Shown: positions 53,067 to 61,773 of the stretch, piece after piece | How the letters are laid out: every line of letters starts with the position of its first letter | Position numbering within the stretch: the first letter of the stretch is position 1 | Assembly (NCBI GenBank): GCA_019694595.1 | Contig: JAIBBQ010000005.1 | Coordinates: forward strand, 1-64,000 | Direction of reading: 5' to 3' | Length of the DNA: 64,000 nucleotides | Origin: Myxococcaceae bacterium | GTDB taxonomy: Bacteria > Myxococcota > Myxococcia > Myxococcales > Myxococcaceae | Notes under the pieces: generated by a model | What the model saw: only the letters and a program-made list of their open reading frames with translations | What the model was told of the DNA's origin: nothing | Databases searched by the model: none | Made by a program: the position numbers and the translations under genes

Positions 53067-53624
53067 ATGCGGCTGCGCGGCTGGGTGTCGATGGTGCTGC
53101 TCCTGGGGTCATCGGCGTGCCCGCCGGCGACGCCTGTGCCCGTCGATGCCGGCGGTGTCGGTGGCGAGGCCGACGCGGCGGTGGGCGTCGGTGATGCGGG
53201 CGCGCTGATGGTCGACGCCGGGCCTGCGGAACTCGTGTGGTCGGCGGTGCTGACGCTGAAAGACGGCGGCAGCCAGGTGCTGGTGCCCGGCCCGGGCCGC
53301 GTGGAGATCGGCCCCGCCACCAAGCTCAGCCTGCGCATCGAACCGGTGCTGGTCGACTACCGTGTCCGGTTGCTCGACGGCAGCGACCAGGTGGTGGCGA
53401 GCGACGACGAAGCCCAGGCCCTCGACGGCGGCATCGACTACTGGTTGGCGCTCCAGGCCCCCCTCTCTCCGGGCCGCAGCTACAGCCTCCACCTGGACCC
53501 CGAAGTCGGCCCGGAGCTGCGCGACGCCCGCGGCGCCACCTACCGGGACCTGGAACAGCTCCTCAAGGTCGAAGGCCAGATCGAGCCCGCCAAGCCCGCC
53601 CCGGGCCGCAAGAAGCGTCACTGA
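53067..53624 (+). CDS. Predicted lipoprotein, 185 aa
   Basis: Lipoprotein signal ending SSAC (RLRGWVSMVLLLGSSAC), then a Pro/Val/Asp/Ala/Gly linker of about 35 residues in the usual myxobacterial style. The remaining domain is beta-rich (ELVWSAVLTLKDGG, TKLSLRIEPVLVDYRVRLLDG, SYSLHLDPEVG) and ends in a Lys/Pro-rich tail (PAPGRKKRH). It resembles an Ig-like or CARDB-type sandwich but no family is assigned. Its stop overlaps the convergent kinase gene by 7 bases. Confidence 0.7.
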   Translation: MRLRGWVSMVLLLGSSACPPATPVPVDAGGVGGEADAAVGVGDAGALMVDAGPAELVWSAVLTLKDGGSQVLVPGPGRVEIGPATKLSLRIEPVLVDYRVRLLDGSDQVVASDDEAQALDGGIDYWLALQAPLSPGRSYSLHLDPEVGPELRDARGATYRDLEQLLKVEGQIEPAKPAPGRKKRH

Positions 53625-54949
53625 CGCCCGTGGGCCTCGGTGAGGCCTGGCCGCTCGTGCGTCGGCGCCTGCGCCGCGAGCGCTTCCATGGCCTCGGCAT
53701 CGGCCGGCCAGCGCACGGTCACCGTGGTGCCTTCGCCGGGCGTGCTGTCGATCGACACCTGGCCGCCGTGGAGGTTCACCAGCAAGAGCACCGTGGCCAT
53801 GCCCAGGCCAGTGCCCTTGCCGCGGGGTTTGGTGGTGAAGAACGGCTCCCCGAGGCGGTCGAGCTCCTGGTCGCTCATGCCCTGGCCGGTGTCCACCACC
53901 TGGATCTGGCTGAACGCCGGCCCCGCACGGCGAGGCGCCGGGTGCAGCCGGACCAGCACCGTGCCGCCACCCTTGGTCGCGTCCCGGGCGTTGTGCACCA
54001 GGTTCAGCACCACCTGCTCGAGCTGGGTCGCGTCGGCGTAGAAGGTCACCCGGTCGTCGACGTCGAAGGCCACCTCCCACGGCGGCTGCACCGTGGCGGC
54101 CAGGAGCTGCGCCAGGTGCCCCTTGAGGTGGCGGGCTTCCAGCAGCTGCGCCTGCGGCGGCTCGCGCCGGCCCAGGAGCACCAGCTGCTTCACCAGCGCC
54201 GAGCTCTGTTCGGCCGAGGTGCGGATCATCTGGGAAATCTGCTTGCCGTCGACGTCGAGCCGCTTGTCGAGAAGCTCGAGGCCGTTGGTCACCACCGCCA
54301 GGAGGTTGTTCAAATCGTGGCCCACGCCCGCGGCGAACCGGGCGATGGCTTCCAGCCGCTGCTGGTCCTTGGCCCGCAGCTCGAGCTGGTGCGCCTGCCG
54401 CTCGACCTCCACCCGGGACTCGGCTTCCACGAAGTACGCCAGGAGGTCCGCCACCGTGGCGGCGAACTGGTGCTCCTCGGGCAGCCAGCCCCGGCGCGGC
54501 CCGACGTGCTCCAGGCACACCACGCCGATCACCTGACCGTCGCGGTAGATGGCCGAGTCGAGCATCGAGGTGATGCCGTTGGGCACCAGGTAGCTCTGGG
54601 CCAGCTCTCGGGTCTGCGGGTCGTTCTGGGCGTCGTCGGTGGCGATGAAGCGGTGCTCGCGGATCGCGCTCGCGTACACGGGCACCCGCGAGACCTGCAG
54701 CGGGCTCAGGTCGATGACGTGCCGCACCCGCCGATCGTGCAGCCACGCGCAGCGCAAGAGGTCGTTCTCGGGCTCGAAGAACCACACGCCGACCCGGTCC
54801 ACGTCCATCGCCTCGGCGGCGAGCTCGGCGATCTGCCGGTACAGCTCGCGCAGCCCGCCCCCCGGCTTGAGGCGGCTGAGCTTGAGCCGCACCTCGGTGA
54901 AGCCGACCCGCGCGGTGACCGCGCTCTGCTCCTCAGGTGTCCCCGCCAT
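53618..54949 (-). CDS. Cytoplasmic sensor histidine kinase with GAF domain, 443 aa
   Basis: An N-terminal GAF domain (about 35-175) precedes a short linker helix, a HisKA dimerisation domain with phospho-acceptor His211 in GVGHDLNNLLAVV, and an HATPase_c domain (N-box LNLVHNARDAT, G1 DTGQGM, F-box FFTTK, G2 GKGTGLGM). There is no transmembrane helix, so it senses a cytoplasmic signal. No response regulator is adjacent, making it an orphan kinase, which is common in myxobacteria. It is the last gene of the long minus-strand run, 10 bases after the RNase-H-like gene. Confidence 0.93.
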   Translation of the reverse strand: MAGTPEEQSAVTARVGFTEVRLKLSRLKPGGGLRELYRQIAELAAEAMDVDRVGVWFFEPENDLLRCAWLHDRRVRHVIDLSPLQVSRVPVYASAIREHRFIATDDAQNDPQTRELAQSYLVPNGITSMLDSAIYRDGQVIGVVCLEHVGPRRGWLPEEHQFAATVADLLAYFVEAESRVEVERQAHQLELRAKDQQRLEAIARFAAGVGHDLNNLLAVVTNGLELLDKRLDVDGKQISQMIRTSAEQSSALVKQLVLLGRREPPQAQLLEARHLKGHLAQLLAATVQPPWEVAFDVDDRVTFYADATQLEQVVLNLVHNARDATKGGGTVLVRLHPAPRRAGPAFSQIQVVDTGQGMSDQELDRLGEPFFTTKPRGKGTGLGMATVLLLVNLHGGQVSIDSTPGEGTTVTVRWPADAEAMEALAAQAPTHERPGLTEAHGRQ

Positions 54950-54959
54950 GGGCCGAAGT

Positions 54960-55790
54960 CTACAGCGCCAGCACCAGCCGGGAGACGTCGTACAGCACCT
55001 CACCTCGCTCGAAGACCGGAGCGCGAGGCACGTCCCACGCCCAGGCCTCGGCGATGGCGTTGACCGACCACTCCATCAGCGTGCGCAGGTTGATGGCGTC
55101 GTAGAGGTTGTATTCGACCAGCAGGCGCAGCGCGTCGACGCGGCCGTGCTCCTTGAACTCGCGCCACAGGCGAATGGCGTCGAGCCCCTTGACCCCGCGC
55201 AGGTGCGGCGGTCGGCCGAGCCCGAGCTTGTCCTCGAGCGCCTTGAGGCCCCCGTGGAGCTTCACCTTCCGCAAGATCACCCGCAGATCGAGGTGCACCG
55301 GCGGGCGCGGCGTTCCCGGGAACGAGCGGCGCAGCACCGGCACGTCGAAGACTGCGCCGTTGAAGGTGACCCAGATGGGCCGCGTGGCCAGCCGCGCCGG
55401 GAGCCCGTCGAGGTCGAGCCCCCGGCGAAAGCTCGCCACCCCGTCGCGATCGAGCAGCCCGCCCACGGTGATCTCGTCTTCGCCGTCGGCCTCCAGGTCG
55501 AAGAAGGCCGCCTCCGCCGCGAAGTGCGGGTAGAGCCGCCAGTGCTCCCGCGACGGAACCAGCGCCGCCAGCGCCGCGAGGTCTCCGCCCGCGAGCGCCG
55601 CGCGCGCCGCCGCGATGGCGGTGAGCAGCTTGTCGCCCAGCCGGGCGTTGAGCGGGCTGGCACCCTTCGCGACCGCCGCCTCCAGCGACGCCCAGCCGTC
55701 GAAGCCCTTGGCCCACAGGTCTCGCTCCAGGAACGGGCCGACGCCCTTCACCAGCTGGAAGGTTCGCTCCAGCGGCCCGAGGCCCGTCAC
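54960..55790 (-). CDS. YprB-type ribonuclease-H-like exonuclease domain protein, 276 aa
   Basis: A short N-terminal part (LERTFQLVKGVGPFLERDLW) with a helix-hairpin-helix-like GVGPF precedes an RNase-H-fold 3'-5' exonuclease domain: AAFFDLEADGED (first acidic pair, DxE-like), WVTFNGAVFDVPVL, VHLDLRVILRK and YNLYDAINLRTLM (last Asp). This matches the YprB_RNaseH_like group. Substrate unknown. GTG 55790 begins 2 bases after the nudix stop. The long upstream open frame belongs to the nudix region and is not part of this protein. Confidence 0.83.
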   Translation of the reverse strand: MTGLGPLERTFQLVKGVGPFLERDLWAKGFDGWASLEAAVAKGASPLNARLGDKLLTAIAAARAALAGGDLAALAALVPSREHWRLYPHFAAEAAFFDLEADGEDEITVGGLLDRDGVASFRRGLDLDGLPARLATRPIWVTFNGAVFDVPVLRRSFPGTPRPPVHLDLRVILRKVKLHGGLKALEDKLGLGRPPHLRGVKGLDAIRLWREFKEHGRVDALRLLVEYNLYDAINLRTLMEWSVNAIAEAWAWDVPRAPVFERGEVLYDVSRLVLAL

Positions 55791-55792
55791 CT

Positions 55793-56203
55793 TCAGGCTC
55801 CCAGGCCTCGCCGCAGCGCCTCGACCAGCGGCACGTCGGCCTCGCACAGGTCGAGCCCCCGCATCTCGTCGGGCGTGCAGAAGCGCAGCGCCTGGGCGTC
55901 GAGCGGCGTCGGCGTGCCCGAGACCAGCGCCGCGCTCCACAGCTCGAGCTCCACCAGCAGGTCCGGGTACGCGTGCTCGGAACCCCACAGCCGCCGGCCT
56001 GCGGTGACCTCGATGCCCAGCTCCTCGCGGCACTCGCGCACCACCGCCTGGGCGTCGCTCTCGCCCGGCTCCACCTTGCCGCCGGGAAACTCCCACTGGT
56101 TCGCCCTGCTGGCTCCCGGAAGCCGCTGCTGCACGAGGTACCGGCTGGCGTCCGACGGGTCGCGGAGCAGCGCGGCGACCACGCGAATGCGCCTGGGGCT
56201 CAC
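55793..56203 (-). CDS. MutT-like Nudix hydrolase, 136 aa
   Basis: Nudix box is intact: G-x5-E-x7-REx2EExG, seen from GKVEPGESDA to RECREELGIEV. Length and the preceding NQWEFPGG are typical of MutT/8-oxo-dGTP diphosphatase and CTP pyrophosphohydrolase relatives, so a nucleotide-pool-cleaning role is likely but not proved. GTG 56203 overlaps the bamB stop by 4 bases, and the RNase-H-like gene starts 2 bases after its stop. Confidence 0.92.
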   Translation of the reverse strand: MSPRRIRVVAALLRDPSDASRYLVQQRLPGASRANQWEFPGGKVEPGESDAQAVVRECREELGIEVTAGRRLWGSEHAYPDLLVELELWSAALVSGTPTPLDAQALRFCTPDEMRGLDLCEADVPLVEALRRGLGA

Positions 56204-57369
56204 CCGCCGCCGGTCAGGTGCAGCGCGAACAGGTCGCCCAGGTTCGACAGCACGTAGAGCCGCGACCCCAGCCGCGCCGGCGTCGCCGAGATGCCGCGCC
56301 CGGGGTTCCACGCCATCTTCGGCGTGCCGGTCGACGGGTCGACGAAGACCAGCGCCGTCGACGTGGGCACCAGCAGGTAGCTCTTGGTGAGCAGCGGCCC
56401 GCGGCCCGAGTTCGACCCCTTCTTGCCGCCCTTCTCCGACAGCTCCAGCGTCCACAGCACCTTGCCGGTGCTCGCCTGCACGCCGGCCACCTGGCCGTCG
56501 CCGGAGGTGAAGAGCACGTCGCCCCGCGGCAGCAGCGAGGTGACCCCCGGCCGGGCGGTGAACCACTTGAGATCGCCGGTCGCCGCGTCGAGCGCCGCGA
56601 CCCCGTCCTTGTAGCTCGCCACGTAGAGCACGCCGTGCTCCAGCACCGGGGTCGAGTCCACGTCGAGGAACTGGCTGCCCCCCGAAGTGGTGACCCGCTT
56701 CTCCCAGCGGGAGACGCCGTCGTCGAGGCCGAGCGCGACCACCGTGCCGTCGCTGAAGCCCTGGTACACGCGGTCGCCTTCCACCAGCGGCTGCCCTGCC
56801 CCGCGAACCGTGAACCCGCTCGGCAGGTCGCGCCGGTACTGCCACACCCACTTGCCCGTCTCGGCGTCGACCGCGAACAGGGTGTCCGACTGGCTCACCA
56901 GCAGCGCCTTGCCGCCCGCCAGCACCGGAGTGGTGACCAGCTCCTCGCCGGGGCTGTAGTCCCACAGCTGCTCGCCGGTGCCCGCCTTGAGCGCGCGCAG
57001 GACGCCGTCGCCCGACGGCACGTAGACCACGCCGTCGCGCACCGCCGCGCCCGCGAACATGCGGCCGCCGAACTTCTTGTCCCACCGGACCGCGCCGTCG
57101 AGCTTGGACACGCAGCGGAAGTGCCCGTCGCGGGTGCCCACGAAGACGTCTTCGGTGTCGGGGTCGATCGCCGGGGCGGCGGTCTCGCTGGGCTGGAACT
57201 CGAGCAGGCCCGGGTTCACCAGCGGGCTCCACCACTCGACCTTGTAGAGCTGCGGCGGGCTCAGGTGCGCGTCGCGCGCCGGCATCATCGGGTCGCCGGT
57301 GAGCGGCACCGCCCGCAGGCACCCGCTCAGGGCCAGCGCCGCCGTGACGACCGCGCAGGCCCGCGTCAC
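56200..57369 (-). CDS. bamB: Outer-membrane assembly lipoprotein BamB-like, PQQ-repeat propeller
   Basis: BamB is the beta-propeller lipoprotein of the BAM complex that inserts outer-membrane beta-barrel proteins. This 389-aa protein has a lipoprotein signal ending LALSGC (Cys near 17) and successive PQQ-like strand repeats with the A-x-D-x-xTG-x-x-x-W pattern (KLDGAVRWDKKF, KAGTGEQLWDYS, DAETGKWVWQYR, DAATGDLKWFT, QASTGKVLWTLE). Starts at GTG 57369, one base after the YfgM-like gene, with der further upstream. The yfgM-bamB-der association is also found in gammaproteobacteria and supports the call. Confidence 0.88.
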   Translation of the reverse strand: MTRACAVVTAALALSGCLRAVPLTGDPMMPARDAHLSPPQLYKVEWWSPLVNPGLLEFQPSETAAPAIDPDTEDVFVGTRDGHFRCVSKLDGAVRWDKKFGGRMFAGAAVRDGVVYVPSGDGVLRALKAGTGEQLWDYSPGEELVTTPVLAGGKALLVSQSDTLFAVDAETGKWVWQYRRDLPSGFTVRGAGQPLVEGDRVYQGFSDGTVVALGLDDGVSRWEKRVTTSGGSQFLDVDSTPVLEHGVLYVASYKDGVAALDAATGDLKWFTARPGVTSLLPRGDVLFTSGDGQVAGVQASTGKVLWTLELSEKGGKKGSNSGRGPLLTKSYLLVPTSTALVFVDPSTGTPKMAWNPGRGISATPARLGSRLYVLSNLGDLFALHLTGGG

Positions 57370-57370
57370 C

Positions 57371-58156
57371 TCAGTGCCCCGCGTCGACGGAGATCGAAGG
57401 CGCCGGCACCTTCACGCCCTGCGACGTGAGGAGCGCGATGCGCTCGGCCGCCAGGCGCGCCGCAGCGCTCCCCGGGGCCGCGTTGGAGATCTCGGACAGC
57501 TGGCGGGCGCCTTCGTCGGTCTTGCCCTGCTCCAGCAGCACGCGGGCGCGGTGGTAGAGCCCCATGCCCTTCATGAAGTCGGTCTTGTTCTCGCGCGAGA
57601 GCTGCTCGAAGGCCGCCAGCGCCTTCTCGTAGTCCTTCTTCGACTCGAAGGCGTAGCCCTTGCCTTCCAGCGCCGCGGACCGCAGCGGGTCGGCCGGGGC
57701 CGCCGACGACAGGTACTCGTCGAAGAGCGGCAGCGCCTCGTCGGCCTTGCCCTGGCGCAGGAGCGCCTGGCCGAGCGGCAGCGCGGCGGAGGCCGCCACG
57801 GTGTTGCCCTTGTTGGCACCGCGGAGCTTGTTGAGGCTGTCGATCAGCGCCGCCTCGCGCTCCGCCTCGGTCTTGAACGGGGCGTCGGGGCCACCATCGC
57901 TCACCGCGTTGGCGTTGACGTCGCGGCCCAGCACCTTGAGCGCGCTGCCGAGCTCGCCCTGGGCGGTGTGCTGCCCGCGGGAGCCCATGTAGTTGATGGT
58001 GGCCATCACTCCGAAGCCCACCACGGCCACGGCGACGCCCATGGCGACCTTGGGGCCGTTGTGCTCGAGCCAGGGCACCGCCTGCGCGCCCAGCTTCTGG
58101 AACTCATCGGGAGCCTTGAGCTCCTTGCGGGACAGTTTCTCGGACTTGTCAGCCAT
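57371..58156 (-). CDS. yfgM: YfgM-like membrane-anchored TPR protein, 261 aa
   Basis: A basic N-terminus and a single transmembrane helix (about residues 37-57, PKVAMGVAVAVVGFGVMATINYM) precede TPR-like repeats: AALPLGQALLRQGKADEALPLFDEYL, AALEGKGYAFESKKDYEKALAAFEQL and GLYHRARVLLEQGKTDEGARQLSEI. In Escherichia coli YfgM is an inner-membrane periplasmic chaperone partner linked to SecYEG and PpiD and encoded next to bamB. The same order here, and the periplasmic TPR layout, support the name; a C-terminal Asp-Ala-Gly-His end is unusual but short. Confidence 0.82.
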   Translation of the reverse strand: MADKSEKLSRKELKAPDEFQKLGAQAVPWLEHNGPKVAMGVAVAVVGFGVMATINYMGSRGQHTAQGELGSALKVLGRDVNANAVSDGGPDAPFKTEAEREAALIDSLNKLRGANKGNTVAASAALPLGQALLRQGKADEALPLFDEYLSSAAPADPLRSAALEGKGYAFESKKDYEKALAAFEQLSRENKTDFMKGMGLYHRARVLLEQGKTDEGARQLSEISNAAPGSAAARLAAERIALLTSQGVKVPAPSISVDAGH

Positions 58157-58191
58157 CGGGCCGCGCACCTTGCAGGTGGCACCCCCACCTG

Positions 58192-59604
58192 TCAACGACG
58201 CGCTTGCGCCTTCTTGATGCCGCGGTAGCGGGCCACGGTCGCCGCGCGCTTGGCCTTGCCCGGCCGCTCGAGGAAGCGCAGGCGAATCGGCACCCGCAGG
58301 CCGAAGGTCTCGCGCAGCTGGTTGGTGAGGTAGCGCTTGTAGCGGTCTGGAATGTCGCCCGGCCGGTTGCACACGAACTGGAAGGTGGGCGGGTTCGTCC
58401 CCACCTGGGCGATGTAATAGATGCGCAGCGCCTTCCCGTTGTGGAAGGGCAGCGGGTGCTCCTGGATCACGTTCTCGAGCAGCTTGTTGAGCTGCGAGGT
58501 GGGCGCCTTGAAGTTGGTCTGGGCCTGCAGCTCCCGGGCGATCTCCAGCACCCGGTCGACCTTGCGGCCTTCCTTGGCGGAGATGAAGAGCACCGGCGCG
58601 TAGGCGACCCAGCGCAGCGCGCGCTTGAGCTCCTCGCGCACGTTCTCTTCCTTCTGGCGCGCGTGCACCAGGTCCCACTTGTTCACCACGAAGAACAGCG
58701 GCCGGCACTTCTCGTCGGCCACCCCGGCGATGCGGGCGTCCTGATCCACCGCGGGCTCGGTGCCGTCGATCACCACCGCCGCCACGTCCGATTCCTCGAT
58801 CACCCGCAGCGCCTGGATGACCGAGAACTGCTCCACCCGCTGGGAGATGACCGCCTTGCGGCGGATGCCGGCGGTGTCGGTGAGCACGTAGCGCTGGCCG
58901 TTGCGCTCCAGCGGCGAGTCGATGGCGTCACGCGTGGTGCCCGCCAGCTCGTTGGCGATCATGCGCTCCTGGCCGAGCAGCGCGTTCACCAGGGTCGACT
59001 TGCCCACGTTGGGCCGCCCGACGATCGCCACCCGGGTGGGCGCCGCCTCGCCGTCGTCTTCCGCGTCGTCCTCGGGGGCGGCCTCGACCTCGGGCAGCCG
59101 GGCGACGATCGCCTCGCGCAGGGTCTCGATGCCGTGGCCGTGCTCGGCGGAGATGGCGAGCGGCTCGCCCAGGCCCAGCCGGTGGAAGTCGCCGGTGAGC
59201 GACGGCCCCAGGCGCAGGTCGTCGGCCTTGTTCACCACCAGCACCAGCGGCCGGCCGCTCTTGCGCAGGAAGGTGGCCACCGCCTCGTCGGCCGGGTTGC
59301 GCCCTGCCCTGCCGTCGGTCACCAGCACCACCACCGCGCACTCTTCCACCGCGGCCTGGGCCTGCTGGCGGGTCAGCTTCTCGATCGACGTTTCCTTCTG
59401 GTCGTCGCTGACGAAGCCGCCGGTGTCGATGAGCGTCACCGGCCGCCCCACCAGCTCGGCGTCGGCGTAGTGCCGGTCGCGGGTGACGCCGGGGGAGTCT
59501 TCGACGATCGCCTGACGCCGGCCGATCAGCCGGTTGAACAGGGTCGACTTGCCCACGTTGGGCCGGCCGACCAGGGCCACCAGTGCGCGGCGCTCACCGG
59601 CCAT
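58192..59604 (-). CDS. der: Ribosome-associated GTPase Der (EngA)
   Basis: 50S-subunit assembly factor with two consecutive GTPase domains: GRPNVGKSTLFNRL, DSPGVTRDRHY, DTGGF, NKADD, and then GRPNVGKSTLVNAL, GTTRDAIDSP, DTAG, NKWD. A C-terminal KH-like domain follows (PLPFHNGKALRIYYI, PVRLRFLE-type end). The 470 aa length is typical. ATG 59604 overlaps the era stop by 11 bases; yfgM follows after 35 bases. The insert between G domains is acidic (EDDAEDDGE) as in other Ders. Confidence 0.98.
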   Translation of the reverse strand: MAGERRALVALVGRPNVGKSTLFNRLIGRRQAIVEDSPGVTRDRHYADAELVGRPVTLIDTGGFVSDDQKETSIEKLTRQQAQAAVEECAVVVLVTDGRAGRNPADEAVATFLRKSGRPLVLVVNKADDLRLGPSLTGDFHRLGLGEPLAISAEHGHGIETLREAIVARLPEVEAAPEDDAEDDGEAAPTRVAIVGRPNVGKSTLVNALLGQERMIANELAGTTRDAIDSPLERNGQRYVLTDTAGIRRKAVISQRVEQFSVIQALRVIEESDVAAVVIDGTEPAVDQDARIAGVADEKCRPLFFVVNKWDLVHARQKEENVREELKRALRWVAYAPVLFISAKEGRKVDRVLEIARELQAQTNFKAPTSQLNKLLENVIQEHPLPFHNGKALRIYYIAQVGTNPPTFQFVCNRPGDIPDRYKRYLTNQLRETFGLRVPIRLRFLERPGKAKRAATVARYRGIKKAQARR

Positions 59605-60529
59605 GACGGTACCCCAGCCGGTTCAACGCCTCGGGCCGCTCGCTCCAGCGGGGCTCGACCTTCACCTGCAGCTGCAGGAACACCTTGGCCCCCAGGAGCC
59701 GCTCGATCGACGCCCGGGCGTCGGAGCCGATGGTCTTGAGCATCTGCCCGCGCTTGCCGATCACGATCGCCTTCTGGCTTTCCCGCTCCACGAAGAGCGA
59801 CGCGAGGATTCGCACCAGCCCGCGCTTTCCGTTGCCCACGTCGTCCCGCTCCGACTCGTCGAAGTGCTCGACCTGCACCGCCGCCGAATACGGGATCTCC
59901 TGCTCGCAGTGGCGCAGCACCTGCTCGCGCACGTATTCCGCCACCAAGAGCCGCTCCGCCTGGTCGGTGAACACGTCGGGCGGGAACATCGGTGGCGCCA
60001 CCGGCAGGTGCGAGAGCACCAGCGAGGCGAGCGCTTCCACCCCGTCGCCGGTGCGCGCGGAGATGGGCATCACCTCGGCGAACGAGAACGTCTCGCTGTA
60101 GAGCTGGATCAGCGGCAGCAGCACCCGCTTGGCCACGCTGTCGATCTTGTTGATCACCAGCACCGTCGGCTTGTTGAGCTGCTTGAGCTGCTCGAGCACG
60201 AACCGGTTGCCGGGGCCGATCTCCGGCTCGCCCTTGCCTTCGGGCTCCACCAGCATCAGCGCCAGGTCGCTTTCCTGGGCGGCGGTCAGCGCCACGTCGA
60301 CCATGAAGCGGTTGAGCGCACCCTTGGCCTGGTGCACTCCGGGCGTGTCGAGGAAGGCGATCTGCCCTTCGGGCCGCGTCACCACCCCCAGGATGCGGGT
60401 GCGGGTGGTCTGCGGCTTGGGCGACACGATGGCGAGCTTCTCCCCCGTCAGGCGGTTGAGCAGTGTGCTCTTGCCGACGTTGGGCCGCCCGATGAGGGCG
60501 GCGAAGCCGCTGCGAGTTCCCGGCGCCAC
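59594..60529 (-). CDS. era: GTPase Era
   Basis: GTPase that binds 16S rRNA and matures the 30S subunit. A 311-aa protein starting at GTG 60529, with GRPNVGKSTLLNRL, TTRTRILGV, DTPG, NKID and SARTGDGV in the G domain, then the KH domain with IVIGKRGQMLKTIG. RNase III (rnc), which usually neighbours era, is only 2 kb upstream with three cyclophilin genes between. Overlaps der by 11 bases. Confidence 0.97.
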   Translation of the reverse strand: MAPGTRSGFAALIGRPNVGKSTLLNRLTGEKLAIVSPKPQTTRTRILGVVTRPEGQIAFLDTPGVHQAKGALNRFMVDVALTAAQESDLALMLVEPEGKGEPEIGPGNRFVLEQLKQLNKPTVLVINKIDSVAKRVLLPLIQLYSETFSFAEVMPISARTGDGVEALASLVLSHLPVAPPMFPPDVFTDQAERLLVAEYVREQVLRHCEQEIPYSAAVQVEHFDESERDDVGNGKRGLVRILASLFVERESQKAIVIGKRGQMLKTIGSDARASIERLLGAKVFLQLQVKVEPRWSERPEALNRLGYRHGR

Positions 60530-60572
60530 GCGAGCGCCCCCTTTGGCAGAAGGGCGCCCCGCTCGCCAGTGC

Positions 60573-61124
60573 CTACTGGGTCAGGGAGATCTTGAGCGAC
60601 TTGATCTTCACGTCGGTCTTCGGCCGGTCGTTCGCGTCCTTGGGGATCGCGTTGGCCACCCGGTCCACCACGTCCTGGCCGGAGACGACCTCGCCGAAGA
60701 TGGTGTGGCGGTTGTTGAGCCACGGGGTCGGCGCCACGGTGATGAAGAACTGCGACCCGTTGGTGCCCGGGCCGGCGTTCGCCATCGCCAGCAGGCCCGA
60801 CTTGTCGAACTTGCGGCCGGAACCGAACTCGTCCTCGAACTTGTAGCCCGGGCCCCCGGTGCCGCGGCCGAGCGGGTCGCCGCCCTGCACCATGAAGTTG
60901 TTGATGCAGCGGTGGAAGATGGTGCCGTCGTACAGCGGCTTGTTCTTCTGCTTCTGGTCGTTCGCGGGGTGGGTCCACTCGCGCTCGCCGGTCGCCAGAC
61001 CCACGAAGTTCTCCACCGTCTTCGGCGCGTCCTTGCTGAAGAGCCGCACCACCACCTTGCCCTCGGTGGTGTCGAAGGTCGCGAACAGCTCCTTGCCGGC
61101 CTTTGCTTCGTCCATCATGCCCAT
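60573..61124 (-). CDS. Cyclophilin-type peptidylprolyl isomerase, cytoplasmic form, 183 aa
   Basis: Accelerates cis-trans isomerisation of prolyl bonds. No signal peptide: MGMMDEAKAGKELFATFDT leads straight into the fold, so it is probably cytoplasmic. Signatures: YDGTIFHRCINNFMVQGGD with the catalytic Arg of FHR, GGPGYKFEDEF, LLAMANAGPGTNGSQFFIT (Gln/Phe of the active site) and LNNRHTIFGEVV. It is the third of three tandem cyclophilins on the minus strand, 43 bases from era. Confidence 0.95.
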   Translation of the reverse strand: MGMMDEAKAGKELFATFDTTEGKVVVRLFSKDAPKTVENFVGLATGEREWTHPANDQKQKNKPLYDGTIFHRCINNFMVQGGDPLGRGTGGPGYKFEDEFGSGRKFDKSGLLAMANAGPGTNGSQFFITVAPTPWLNNRHTIFGEVVSGQDVVDRVANAIPKDANDRPKTDVKIKSLKISLTQ

Positions 61125-61149
61125 TGAGGTTGCCTCGAGACGGCGTGGT

Positions 61150-61773
61150 TCACGGCTGTGAATCGGACAGGGTCACGTGCTTCAGGGTGATCGCGGGGTC
61201 GGGGCGGTCGCCGGGGGCCTTGGGGGCCTTGGAGATCGCCTCCACCACGTCGTACCCCTTCACCACCTCCCCGAAGATGGTGTGCTTGTTGTTGAGGTAC
61301 GTCGGCGTCGACGTGGTGATGAAGAACTGGGAGCCGTTGGTGTTGGGCCCCGCGTTGGCCATGGCGAGCAGGCCGACGCGGTCGAAGGTCTTGCCCGACT
61401 GGAACTCGTCGCCGAAGTCGTAGCCCGGGCCACCGGTGCCGTTGCCCAGGGGGTCGCCGCCCTGCACCATGAAGCCTTCGATCACCCGGTGGAAGACGGT
61501 GCCGTCGTACAGCGGCTTGCCCGTCTGCTGGGCGCGGGTCCGCGGGTCGGTCCACGGCTTCTCGCCCGAGGCGAGCCCGACGAAGTTCTCGACGGTGACC
61601 GGCGCTTCCTTCGAGTAGAGCTTGATGACCACCGAGCCCATCGACGTCTCGAAGGTGGCGTAGATCGGCGTGCCGGCCTTGGCCGCCGCCATCCACTTCC
61701 CGGCGCCGCCCTTCTCGCTCTTGGGGCACGCGGCGAGCGCGAGCGCCGCCAGGAGCAGCCCGGCGCGCTTCAC
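61150..61773 (-). CDS. Cyclophilin-type peptidylprolyl isomerase, lipoprotein form, 207 aa
   Basis: A lipoprotein signal ending LALAAC (Cys near 16) precedes a cyclophilin domain with the same motifs as its neighbours: YDGTVFHRVIEGFMVQGGD, LLAMANAGPNTNGSQFFIT and LNNKHTIFGEVV. It is therefore expected in the periplasm, tethered to a membrane. Starts at GTG 61773, overlapping the stop of the third cyclophilin gene (GTGA). It is likely a duplicate of its neighbours with a changed targeting signal. Confidence 0.94.
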   Translation of the reverse strand: MKRAGLLLAALALAACPKSEKGGAGKWMAAAKAGTPIYATFETSMGSVVIKLYSKEAPVTVENFVGLASGEKPWTDPRTRAQQTGKPLYDGTVFHRVIEGFMVQGGDPLGNGTGGPGYDFGDEFQSGKTFDRVGLLAMANAGPNTNGSQFFITTSTPTYLNNKHTIFGEVVKGYDVVEAISKAPKAPGDRPDPAITLKHVTLSDSQP

